Shown piece by piece: positions 7,855 through 15,666 of a stretch of 29,605 nt of DNA (positions within the stretch are counted from its first letter, which is position 1; each line of letters opens with the position of its first letter). The translations under genes and the position numbers were made by a program. This stretch comes from CAYOXD01 sp964407825 (GTDB lineage: Bacteria; Desulfobacterota; Desulfobacteria; Desulfobacterales; JAFDDL01): contig CAYOXD010000025.1 of NCBI GenBank assembly GCA_964407825.1, positions 1-29,605 on the forward strand. The letters run 5' to 3'. The notes below the pieces were generated by a model. It was not told where the DNA came from. It did not search any database and was given only the letters and a program-made list of their open reading frames with translations.

Positions 7855-9046
7855 GTGGATCGCCTGCCTGTGCGGGCTTCTCTTCATCGCAGGGATGGGC
7901 CGACTTTTCTGGCTGCGGTTCGAAGTCGGCGATCTCTATCCAGCCTACTCCTCGCTCCGATGCGATCCGTTGGGGGCCGAGGCCCTCTACGAGAGTCTCG
8001 GCGAGGTGGACCCGGGGGGCGTCCACCGCAATTTCACCCCCCTGGACCATGTCAGCCTCGATCCCGCAGCGACATTTCTGGTGTGCGGATTGACCGTTAG
8101 CCCCGGAGCCCTGGCCGTCCCCCGGTGGAAACCCCTTCTCGATGCCGTGGCCGCGGGCGGCGGGCGTCTGGTGGTCACCTTCAGCGCCGCCGCCATGGAC
8201 CGGAAGGCAGAGACGGACGGGGGGCAGCCGACACCGCCCGGCCACCAGGAGAGCGACCATGTCACGGGTTCGAAAGACCCTGGGGGGACGGACGATGGCG
8301 GCGTCGCCTGCGGTCTCTGGGGTCTGGGCCTGATCCTGCTCCAGGGCGGGAAGGACGGTGGGAACGCACACCGGTGCCCCGGGGAGCCGGACTGGCTGCC
8401 TGGGACGCTCATCCGGCGTTCCCCCCTTTATTTCGAGCTGATGGATTCGTCCTGGCGGGCCGTCTATACCGCCGGAGACCGGGTGGTGGTGGCGCAGCGA
8501 CCTTGGGGCAGGGGTGAGGTGGTCATGGTGGCCGACAGCTATCTTTTCAGTAACGAGGCCCTTCGCTACAGCAGGTCCCCGGGCTTTCTGGCCTGGGCGC
8601 TGCCGCCTCGAGCGCCGATCGTGTTCGACGAGATCCATAACGGTCTTTCCAGGCAGCCGGGCCTGGCCGGGCTCATGCGAAAGTACCGGCTACACGGGGT
8701 GGTGCTGACCCTGGCCCTGCTGGTGTTGCTTACCATCTGGCGCCAGGGCACGGTCTTTGTCCCCCGGGTCGGGGACCCCGTGTCGGGAGAATCCGAAATC
8801 GCCCTTGGCAGGGACGCCACAGCAGGCTGGATCAGCCTGCTGCATCGGCACATCCCCCCGAGGGACCTGCTATTCGTTTGCCATGAGGCATGGCGCTCCA
8901 GCGCGGCCGCGGACCGGATCCCCGGGGAGCGCGCGGAGCATGTGGCCCAGCTCATCGTCGCCTATCGCGCCGACCCGCGCCACCAGCAGCCCGCGGCCGT
9001 TTATCGCTCCATTTGTAAAACGCTCAAACAGGAAACTTCATCATGA
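7829..9046 (+). CDS. DUF4350-like membrane protein
   Basis: The product is about 405 residues. It starts with a signal-anchor helix (WIACLCGLLFIAGMGRLFWL), has a large extracytoplasmic domain containing PLGAEALYESLGEVD and VFDEIHNG, a second helix (LTLALLVLLTIW), and a soluble tail. This two-helix layout and the GAEALY and DE-H motifs match DUF4350 proteins found in MoxR clusters. TTG 7829 is the chosen start because AAGGA (7815-7819) is 9 bases upstream; it overlaps the preceding gene by 26 bases. Other in-frame codons further upstream lie deep in that gene. The stop overlaps the MoxR start as ATGA. Residues about 130-170 are low-complexity and look poorly conserved. Confidence 0.7.
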   Translation: MSNHRPYIRWIACLCGLLFIAGMGRLFWLRFEVGDLYPAYSSLRCDPLGAEALYESLGEVDPGGVHRNFTPLDHVSLDPAATFLVCGLTVSPGALAVPRWKPLLDAVAAGGGRLVVTFSAAAMDRKAETDGGQPTPPGHQESDHVTGSKDPGGTDDGGVACGLWGLGLILLQGGKDGGNAHRCPGEPDWLPGTLIRRSPLYFELMDSSWRAVYTAGDRVVVAQRPWGRGEVVMVADSYLFSNEALRYSRSPGFLAWALPPRAPIVFDEIHNGLSRQPGLAGLMRKYRLHGVVLTLALLVLLTIWRQGTVFVPRVGDPVSGESEIALGRDATAGWISLLHRHIPPRDLLFVCHEAWRSSAAADRIPGERAEHVAQLIVAYRADPRHQQPAAVYRSICKTLKQETSS

Positions 9047-10008
9047 CCCTTCAGACGGACACATTGAAAGAGGTACTGGCGGCCGCCAAGCAGGAGATCG
9101 CCAAGGTGATCATCGGGCAGGAGGCGGTCATCGACAGCGCCCTGATCGCCATTTTCACCAACCATCACGCCCTGGTGGAGGGGGTCCCCGGCGTTGCCAA
9201 GACCTTGTTGGTGCGCACCCTGGCCCATGTGCTGGGCTGTGAATTCGGGCGGATCCAGTTCACCCCCGATCTCATGCCGGCGGACATCACCGGCACGAAC
9301 GTCTTCAGCCTGCAAAAGAACAGCTTCGACCTGGTGAAAGGTCCGGTCTTCACCACCTTTCTGCTGGCGGACGAGATCAATCGCGCCCCGGCCAAGACCC
9401 AGGCCGCGTTGCTCCAGGCCATGCAGGAGCGTGCCGTCACCATCGATCGCCGAACCCATGTCCTGGCGGAGAACTTCACGGTTTTCGCCACCCAGAACCC
9501 CATCGAATACCAGGGGACCTATCCCCTTCCCGAGGCCCAGGTGGATCGGTTCATGCTTAAGATCTCCATGGGCCATCCGGAGCGGGAGGAGGAGCTGACC
9601 CTGGCCCAGAGGATGCTCGGGGACCAGTCTCCCGAGGACGTGCTGAAAAGCGGTGCCGTGAAGCAGGTGATCGGCCCGGAGGTGCTGCTGCAACTGCGCA
9701 AACAGCTGGAGGGGATCCGGATCAAGGAGGAACTGGTGGCCTACCTGGTGGATCTCGTCCGCTGGACCCGGCGGCACGAGGGGGTGCTGGTGGGCGCCGG
9801 GCCCAGGGCCACCCAGGCCCTGCTGCTGGGAAGCCGCGCCGCCGCCGCCCTGGCCGGGCGCGATTTTGTTACGCCGGATGATATCAAGGCCATGGCCCTT
9901 CCCGTGCTGGGGCACCGGATCATCCTGCGGCCGGAGTATGAAATCGAAGGGCTGTCCATCGGCGAGGTGATCGATCGGATATTGCAGGAGGTTACCGTCC
10001 CGAGATGA
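9043..10008 (+). CDS. MoxR-family AAA+ ATPase
   Basis: A 321-residue MoxR ATPase, the energy-using component of this cluster. The family uses ATP to remodel or assemble partner complexes and usually works with von Willebrand-like proteins. Walker A is GVPGVAKT (residues 47-54) and Walker B is LLADEINR (107-114). The FTPDLMPADITG and FATQNPIEYQGTYPLPEAQ (sensor-1 region) segments and the arginine of VDRFMLKI are present, and the C-terminal lid domain is complete. The gene overlaps both neighbours by ATGA. The substrate or target complex is unknown. Identification of the family is secure. Confidence 0.92.
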   Translation: MTLQTDTLKEVLAAAKQEIAKVIIGQEAVIDSALIAIFTNHHALVEGVPGVAKTLLVRTLAHVLGCEFGRIQFTPDLMPADITGTNVFSLQKNSFDLVKGPVFTTFLLADEINRAPAKTQAALLQAMQERAVTIDRRTHVLAENFTVFATQNPIEYQGTYPLPEAQVDRFMLKISMGHPEREEELTLAQRMLGDQSPEDVLKSGAVKQVIGPEVLLQLRKQLEGIRIKEELVAYLVDLVRWTRRHEGVLVGAGPRATQALLLGSRAAAALAGRDFVTPDDIKAMALPVLGHRIILRPEYEIEGLSIGEVIDRILQEVTVPR

Positions 10009-11471
10009 TCGTTCCCAGACTGCGCCTGATCCTGCTCACCGCCGTGATGCTGCTGCCGGCCTCGGCACTGGCCGCCTGTTTTCCCCGGTGGACCCCCGCT
10101 GCGGTGGGCCTGGCCGTTCTGTGGACGGTGACGGCCCTCATCGATGCGGCTTCGGGGGACGGCCGTTTCAAGGGGCTGGCCGTTTCGGTGCCGGATATCG
10201 TCAGACTGACGGTGGATCGGGAGGCCGCAATTCCCCTGGAATGGATGAAACCCGGCGGCCCAGAGCTGACCCTGCGTCTGGGGCTTGTGATGCCGGCGGC
10301 CCTGGCGGCGGGGCAGATGGATCTGTATGCGCGGATGCCGGCGGACAGCGAGCGGATTCGGGTGACATGGCCCTGCAGGGCCCTGCGGCGTGGCCGTTTT
10401 CCCCTGGACGGGTGCGTCGCCGAGCTGCCGACCCGCTGGGGCCTGTGGGCGAAAAGGCGCCGGTTCCCCCTGGACTGCGAGGTTCGGGCCTATCCCAACC
10501 TGAGGCGGGGCCAGACCCAGCTTCTGGGGCTCTTCAGTCGTCGCGATCAGGGCCTGCGTCTCCTGCGACGGGTGGGCAAGGGCCGGGAGTTCGAGCAGCT
10601 GCGGGACTATCTGCCGGGGGACAATTATGAGGATATCGATTGGAAGGCCACGGCCCGTCGGCGTCATCCCATTACCCGGGTGTTTCAGGTGGAGCAATCC
10701 CAGGAGATTTACCTGGTCCTGGACGCCTCCCGGTTGAGCACCCGCAGCGCCCCCCACCTTCGGGAGCGGCGCCTGGGGGNNNNNNNNNNNNNNNNNNNNN
10801 NNNNNNNNNNNNNNNNNNNNNNNNNNNNNNNNNNNNNNNNNNNNNNNNNNNNNNNNNNNNNNNNNNNNNNNNNNNNNNNGGGGGAGGAGGTTTCCGGGCA
10901 TCCTACATCCATCTTCGAGCGTTACGTCATGGCGGCCCTGGTGATGGCCCTCGCGGCGGATCGTGCGGCGGACCGTTTCGGGCTCCTTGTCTTTGACACC
11001 GGGCCTGATTGTTTCATCCGGGCCGGCCGGGGCAGGGCCCATTACAACGCCTGCCGGGAGGCGCTCTACAACCGGATGCCCCGGCTCGTATCGCCTGATT
11101 TCGATGAGCTTTTCACCTTTATCGGCACCCGGATACGAAAGCGCGCCCTGTTGGTCTTTCTGACGCATCTGGACGATCCGCTCCTGGCGGAAAATTTTCT
11201 CAGTGCCATGCGACTGGCCGGCCGGCGCCATGTGATGATGGTGAACATGTTCCGGCCGCCGGGGGCCTGGCCGCTCTTTTCTTCACCGGATGTCCGCGGG
11301 GACGCCGGCATTTACGAACATCTGGCGGGGCACCAGCTCTGGAGCTCGCTCAACGACACACGCCGCAAACTGCGTCAGTATGGAGCCGGGTTCGCATTGC
11401 TTGATCATGAACAGCTGTGCAGCCAGCTGGTGGGGCAGTACCTGGACGCCAAACAGCGGCAGATCCTGTAG
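10005..11471 (+). CDS. DUF58 (vWA-like) protein, interrupted by an assembly gap
   Basis: DUF58 proteins are the usual partners of MoxR ATPases. Two N-terminal hydrophobic segments (about residues 4-45) anchor the protein. GREFEQLRDYLPGDNYEDI followed by DWKATARRRHPI is the diagnostic DUF58 motif (residues about 190-220). A vWA-like segment begins with IYLVLDASRLS and continues after the gap with DRFGLLVFDTG and RALLVFLTHLDDP. One hundred N bases (10780-10879) replace unknown sequence between RERRLG and GEEVSG, so true length is unknown (488 codons as drawn). The frame stays open on both sides, so the gene is probably intact. The start overlaps the moxR stop (ATGA). Confidence 0.85.
   Translation: MIVPRLRLILLTAVMLLPASALAACFPRWTPAAVGLAVLWTVTALIDAASGDGRFKGLAVSVPDIVRLTVDREAAIPLEWMKPGGPELTLRLGLVMPAALAAGQMDLYARMPADSERIRVTWPCRALRRGRFPLDGCVAELPTRWGLWAKRRRFPLDCEVRAYPNLRRGQTQLLGLFSRRDQGLRLLRRVGKGREFEQLRDYLPGDNYEDIDWKATARRRHPITRVFQVEQSQEIYLVLDASRLSTRSAPHLRERRLGXXXXXXXXXXXXXXXXXXXXXXXXXXXXXXXXXXGEEVSGHPTSIFERYVMAALVMALAADRAADRFGLLVFDTGPDCFIRAGRGRAHYNACREALYNRMPRLVSPDFDELFTFIGTRIRKRALLVFLTHLDDPLLAENFLSAMRLAGRRHVMMVNMFRPPGAWPLFSSPDVRGDAGIYEHLAGHQLWSSLNDTRRKLRQYGAGFALLDHEQLCSQLVGQYLDAKQRQIL
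10780..10879. other. Assembly gap (100 N)
   Basis: Exactly 100 undetermined bases, flanked by GGGGG on the left and GGGGGAGGAGG on the right. The round number suggests a scaffolding placeholder rather than a measured length. The gap lies in the variable part of the DUF58 domain. Confidence 0.97.
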
Positions 11472-11475
11472 AATC

Positions 11476-12498
11476 ATGATTATCGATCTTGAAAAATTCA
11501 TTAGCGCGGAGCGCCCCTACTGGCAGGAGCTGGAAGGGATGATGACGCGCCAGGAGCAGGACCCCTACCGGCGCATGGACTTCAATGAGATCCAGCGCCT
11601 GCACTATCTCTACCAGCGGGCTTCGGCAGACCTGGCCAAGGTCAACACCTTTTCCGCCGAGCGGGACATGCGCCACTACCTGGAAACCCTGGTGGGCCGG
11701 ACCTACGGGGTGATCCACGGCGCCCGGCGCCAGGCGGTTCGCTTTTCGCCGTTTCGGTGGTTTTTCCACACCTTTCCCAGCACCTTCAGAAGGCAGTGGA
11801 AGGCCTTCGGGGTGGGGGTGAGCGCCATGATGCTCGGCTGCCTGTTCGGCGCCACGGCCCTGTTGGTCGATCCGGGGTCCAAGCCGGTGCTGCTGCCCTT
11901 CAAGCATCTTCAAATCAGTCCCGCCAAGCGGGTGGCCCAGGAGGAAAGCGCCGCCGCCCACCACGAGGAGGGGGGACCGAAGGGCACCTTCTCCGCCTTC
12001 CTGATGACCCATAACATACGGGTATCCATTCTGGCGTTGGCCCTGGGCATGACCTGGGGGCTGGGTACGGTCCTCCTCCTGTTTTCAAACGGCGTGATAT
12101 TGGGGGCCGTGACGGCCGATTTCGTCCATGCCGGCCAGAGTGCCTTTCTCGTGGGATGGCTGCTGCCCCATGGCGCCGTCGAGATTCCCTCCATTCTGGT
12201 GGCCTCTCAGGCGGGCCTGATTCTGGCCGGTGCGCTGCTGGGCCGTTCCATGGCCTTGCCCCTGGGCCGGCGGTTGCAGGCCGTGGTGCCCGATGTGGTT
12301 ACCCTGATCGGCGGCGTTGCGGTGATGCTGGTTTGGGCGGGCCTGGTGGAGGCGTTTTTCTCCCAATACCATGAGCCGGTGCTGCCCTATGCCGCCAAAA
12401 TCGCCTTCGGCCTGGTGGAACTTTCCCTGCTGGTCCTGTTTTTCAGCTTCGGCGGCCGGTCCGGCGCGCGAGGGGCGGAAAGGCGGGAATCGCGATGA
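11476..12498 (+). CDS. SpoIIM-like (stage II sporulation protein M/DUF95) membrane protein
   Basis: The product is about 340 residues from ATG 11476. Residues 1-100 are soluble and helical and begin MIIDLEKFISAERPYW; the stretch FNEIQRLHYLYQRASADLA is characteristic of SpoIIM-like proteins in MoxR clusters. The rest holds five or so membrane helices, among them VGVSAMMLGCLFGATALL, IRVSILALALGMTWGLG and GAVEIPSILVASQAG. The charge pattern HGAVEIPS is typical of the family. No strong ribosome site is visible; translation is probably coupled to the DUF58 gene, whose stop lies 4 bases upstream. It overlaps the next gene by ATGA. Non-sporulating bacteria commonly carry this family; the name does not imply sporulation. 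Confidence 0.85.
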   Translation: MIIDLEKFISAERPYWQELEGMMTRQEQDPYRRMDFNEIQRLHYLYQRASADLAKVNTFSAERDMRHYLETLVGRTYGVIHGARRQAVRFSPFRWFFHTFPSTFRRQWKAFGVGVSAMMLGCLFGATALLVDPGSKPVLLPFKHLQISPAKRVAQEESAAAHHEEGGPKGTFSAFLMTHNIRVSILALALGMTWGLGTVLLLFSNGVILGAVTADFVHAGQSAFLVGWLLPHGAVEIPSILVASQAGLILAGALLGRSMALPLGRRLQAVVPDVVTLIGGVAVMLVWAGLVEAFFSQYHEPVLPYAAKIAFGLVELSLLVLFFSFGGRSGARGAERRESR

Positions 12499-13277
12499 AC
12501 CCAGCTGATTCATTCCAGGGGCCGGTCGATCACCGGCTGACCATTCGAACGCCCGAAGGGATTGCCTTTTCCCTGCCCCTGGCCGGGCCCTTCAGTCGCT
12601 TTGTAGCCTGGCTGGTGGACATTAGCTGCCTGGCGCTGGGCAGTAAATTGGCCTCGATAGTTACGAATCTGCTGGGGCTGATCAGCCTGGACCTTTCCCG
12701 GGCGATTTCCCTGATCCTCTTCTTTGCCATCAGCATCGGCTATGCCATCGCCTGTGAGTGGTACTGGCAGGGCCAGACCCTGGGGAAGCGGGTGATGGGA
12801 CTTCGGGTCATGGATATTCACGGGCTTCGCCTGCGGTTCAGCCAGGTGGTCATCCGCAACCTGCTTCGGACCGTGGACAGCCTGCCACTGTGTTATCTGC
12901 TGGGAGGGGTGGTGCTTCTGGCAAGCCGCCAGGGCCAGCGTCTCGGCGACCTGGCCGGCAATACCGTCGTTGCGGCTACCGGCAGGCTGGCCGAACCCCG
13001 GCTCGATCGTGTCCTGGATGAAACCCACTATAATTCCCTGCGGGCCCATCCGCATCTGGCGGCCCGGCTTCGGCAGCGGATCGGGCCCGCGGAGGCCGAG
13101 CTGGGCCTGCGGGCCCTCCTCAGGCGGGAGGATCTGGAGCCGGAGGCCCGGGTGGCCCTTTTCAAAAGCTTGGCATCGCACTACAAACGGCGGGTACCCT
13201 TTCCCGAGGAGGATGTCAGCACGATCTCCGACGAGCAGTATGTCCGAAACGTGGTGGATGTGCTCTTCAGGAAGTGA
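12495..13277 (+). CDS. RDD-family membrane protein
   Basis: This is a 260-residue RDD protein that closes the operon. The membrane domain covers residues about 20-165: FSRFVAWLVDISCLALGSKL carries the signature Arg and Asp, followed by ISLILFFAISIGYAIACEWYW, then GQTLGKRVMGLRVMD and GQRLGDLAGNTVV. A soluble, Arg-rich helical tail of about 95 residues follows, as is usual in RDD proteins of MoxR clusters. The start overlaps the SpoIIM-like stop (ATGA). The last 11 bases overlap the convergent regulator gene on the other strand. It lacks the GYF_2 and zinc parts of the first RDD protein of the operon. Confidence 0.85.
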   Translation: MNPADSFQGPVDHRLTIRTPEGIAFSLPLAGPFSRFVAWLVDISCLALGSKLASIVTNLLGLISLDLSRAISLILFFAISIGYAIACEWYWQGQTLGKRVMGLRVMDIHGLRLRFSQVVIRNLLRTVDSLPLCYLLGGVVLLASRQGQRLGDLAGNTVVAATGRLAEPRLDRVLDETHYNSLRAHPHLAARLRQRIGPAEAELGLRALLRREDLEPEARVALFKSLASHYKRRVPFPEEDVSTISDEQYVRNVVDVLFRK

Positions 13278-13563
13278 GATATCCTTTCAGCGCCTTTTCT
13301 CCGGCCTCGTTCAGGGTATACTTGGCCACATTCGCTCCGTCTTCCCGCTGGACCCGATTCCGGTCCATCAACCCCATCTCCACGAGTTTGCGGAGCCTCC
13401 GCTTGTATCCCGAGGTGGAAATTTTCAGGATCTGAGCTGCCGTAAGGCAGTGCAGCTCGCCGGGCAGACGGTGCTCGCAGGTCCCGGCGCAGACGGTTGA
13501 TTCCTTCTCCTTGACAAGCCGCATCACGGCCACCAGGTCGTCGGTCAATTCCTCTTCATTCAT
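13267..13563 (-). CDS. Small winged-helix-like DNA-binding protein
   Basis: A 98-residue protein with a predicted helix-turn-helix and wing. LHCLTAAQILKIST fits an HTH entry, GYKRRLRKLVEMGLMDRN a recognition helix followed by a turn, and NVAKYTLNEAGEKALKGYL the wing and C-terminal helix. This resembles MarR/ArsR-type small regulators. Two cysteines (in VCAGTCEH) and a third near residue 39 could bind a metal or sense redox, but this is speculative. AAGGAG lies 8 bases before the ATG, so the gene is probably real. It is transcribed toward, and overlaps, the RDD gene and is divergent from the CoA-transferase fusion, whose promoter region it may control. Confidence 0.65.
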   Translation of the reverse strand: MNEEELTDDLVAVMRLVKEKESTVCAGTCEHRLPGELHCLTAAQILKISTSGYKRRLRKLVEMGLMDRNRVQREDGANVAKYTLNEAGEKALKGYLTS

Positions 13564-13599
13564 GATGTTGCGCTCCTTGACACATAAAGCTTGAAACTT

Positions 13600-13636
13600 C
13601 CGGCGTTGCCGGGTTAGGTTTTACCTCATCTATAAA
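13600..13636 (+). promoter_or_regulatory. Candidate promoter with overlapping palindrome before the CoA-transferase fusion
   Basis: TATAAA (13631-13636) is a near-consensus -10 box. TTGCCG (13606-13611) is a possible -35 at a long 19-base spacing. CCGGC-GTT-GCCGG (13600-13612) is a short palindrome overlapping that -35, which could be an operator for the divergent small regulator. Pattern-based only. Confidence 0.35.
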
Positions 13637-13704
13637 AAGTTAATCTCCGGGGCCGGCCGGTGTCAAGACCGCTCGCTCCGGGCCGGGTCTCTGGAGGGGG
13701 GAAC

Positions 13705-15666
13705 ATGGCCGATGTCCACACTGCCCAGCATGCGCCGATGATGGAAGATACCCACGAATGGCTGCGGATGAACTGCGCAAAGAAGCTGGTGGATAAGGAT
13801 ACGGCCGTTTCCAGAATCCGCAGGGGCAGCCGGGTCTTCATCGGCACCGGGTGCGGGGAACCCCAGACCCTGATCCATGCCATGATTGCCGATATGCGCC
13901 TCCAGGACATCATGCTGTATCAGATGATGTCCTTTACCCTGGCGCGCTACATCGATGAGGAATCGTTTCGGAAGCGCTTCCTGCTCAAGCTCTTCTTTAT
14001 CAGCAATCCCATGCGAAAGGCCGCTTTCGAGGGCTGGATCGACTACATTCCGGCCTATCTGTCCCAGATCCCCGAGCTTTTCAGGAGTCAACGCATCGGC
14101 CTGGACGTGGCCCTGGTCCAGGTCAGTCCGCCGGACCGGTTCGGGTATTGCAGTCTCGGCGTCTCCGTGGACATCACCCGGGCGGGCATGGAGGCGGCCC
14201 CCATCGTTATCGCTCAGGTGAATCCCCGGATGCCCCGGACCTGGGGGGACAGCTTCGTGCATGTGGATGACATCGATCTAATGGTGTGGTGCGAGGAGGA
14301 CCTGGTGGCAACCCATCCGGGCAGCCAGGACCCGGAGGTCATCCGGCGGATCGGCCACTACGTCTCCCAGCTGGTGGACGACGGCGCAACGATCCAGATC
14401 GGCTTTGGAAGCCTTCCCTATGGCATTCTGGAGTACCTGGCAGGGAAAAAGGACCTGGGGGTGCATACCCAGGTCGTCACGGACGCACTGATGCACCTGA
14501 TGGAAAAGAAGGTCGTGACGAACCGGAAAAAGACGCTACTGCCCGGCCGCGTGGTGGCCTCCCTGTGCATGGGCTCCCGGGATCTCTATGAATATGTCAA
14601 CGACAACCCGATCTTCTATTTTCGATCCTCGGAATTCGTCAATGATCCCACCGAAATCGCCAGAAACGACAATCTGGTCTCCATTAGTTCCGCCCTGGAG
14701 GTGGACCTCACCGGCCAGGTTTGCTCCGATTCCTTGGGGTACCTGTTTTTCAGCGGCATCGGGGACCAGGTCGATTTTCTGAGGGGAAGCGCTATGTCCA
14801 AGGGGGGCTTTTCCATCATCGCGCTGCCCTCCACCGCGCGAAACCATGCGGTCTCACGCATCGTCCCCCACCTGAGTGAGGGCGCAGGGGTGGCCACCAC
14901 CCGGGGGGATGTCAATTTCGTCATCACCGAATACGGCATCGCCGAACTGCATGGGAAGGGCATCTATCAAAGGGTCATGGAGCTTGCCCAGATCGCACAT
15001 CCCAAGTTCAGGGAATCCCTGATCGATTTTGCAAGGAAGCGGCACTACATCTTCTCGGACCAGCTGCCGCCGGCCCAGGAGGATCTGCTCTTCCTTGAGG
15101 GCTATAAGAGCGTTGAAAAATGCAGGAACGGCCGGATGCTGGAATACCGGCCGCTTCTGCCATCCGATGAGTTTGCCTTTCGGAATTTTTTCTACTCCCT
15201 GCAGTCAAACACGGTCTATTACCGTTTCTTTTACAGGATGCAGCTCTTTTCCCATGAGGTGATCCAGAAGCAGTACGCCAATGTGGATTACCGCAAGCGG
15301 ATGTCCCTTATCGCCCTGCGCCAGCACCGGGGACATAAGGAAATCGTGGGGATCGGCTCCTATGTTCCGGCCGAGGGCCACATGGCCGAGGTGGCCTTCG
15401 TGGTTCGCGAGGATCATCAGTGCCTGGGGATCGCCTCCACCCTGCTGGACAAGCTCGAAGCCATCGCCAGGGAAAACGCCTACCGGGGATTCCGGGCCAC
15501 GGTGCTGAGGGACAATCAGGCGATGATCCAGGTCTTTAAAAAGCGATATCCTTCTGCCGTGATCGATGTGGGAAGCGGCGGAGAACTGACCGTCCTCATG
15601 CCGTTTCCGGCCAAACGGCCTGGCCCCGGCCCCCGTCAGGGGCGATCCCGGGAGCCGAAAGGATGA
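13705..15666 (+). CDS. Acetyl-CoA hydrolase/CoA-transferase fused to a GNAT acetyltransferase
   Basis: The 653-residue protein joins two enzymes. Residues about 20-460 match the acetyl-CoA hydrolase/4-hydroxybutyrate CoA-transferase family: GSRVFIGTGCGEPQTL, FGSLPYGILEYLAG, SALEVDLTGQVCSDSLG and EYGIAELHGKG. Residues about 485-640 are a GNAT domain with the acetyl-CoA loop in DHQCLGIASTLLDKL. The likely roles are CoA transfer or thioester hydrolysis and acetylation of an unknown acceptor. Where related CoA-transferases have a catalytic Glu after GIHT or GIHS, this protein has Q256 (GVHTQVV). ATG 13705 was preferred to GTG 13660 because GGAGG (13693-13697) is 7 bases upstream. It overlaps rsmG by ATGA. 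Confidence 0.85.
   Translation: MADVHTAQHAPMMEDTHEWLRMNCAKKLVDKDTAVSRIRRGSRVFIGTGCGEPQTLIHAMIADMRLQDIMLYQMMSFTLARYIDEESFRKRFLLKLFFISNPMRKAAFEGWIDYIPAYLSQIPELFRSQRIGLDVALVQVSPPDRFGYCSLGVSVDITRAGMEAAPIVIAQVNPRMPRTWGDSFVHVDDIDLMVWCEEDLVATHPGSQDPEVIRRIGHYVSQLVDDGATIQIGFGSLPYGILEYLAGKKDLGVHTQVVTDALMHLMEKKVVTNRKKTLLPGRVVASLCMGSRDLYEYVNDNPIFYFRSSEFVNDPTEIARNDNLVSISSALEVDLTGQVCSDSLGYLFFSGIGDQVDFLRGSAMSKGGFSIIALPSTARNHAVSRIVPHLSEGAGVATTRGDVNFVITEYGIAELHGKGIYQRVMELAQIAHPKFRESLIDFARKRHYIFSDQLPPAQEDLLFLEGYKSVEKCRNGRMLEYRPLLPSDEFAFRNFFYSLQSNTVYYRFFYRMQLFSHEVIQKQYANVDYRKRMSLIALRQHRGHKEIVGIGSYVPAEGHMAEVAFVVREDHQCLGIASTLLDKLEAIARENAYRGFRATVLRDNQAMIQVFKKRYPSAVIDVGSGGELTVLMPFPAKRPGPGPRQGRSREPKG

Noticed and set aside
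9741..11231. Minus-strand open frame running through the assembly gap
   Set aside because: Only open because undetermined bases have no stops; antisense to moxR and the DUF58 gene, no domain likeness.
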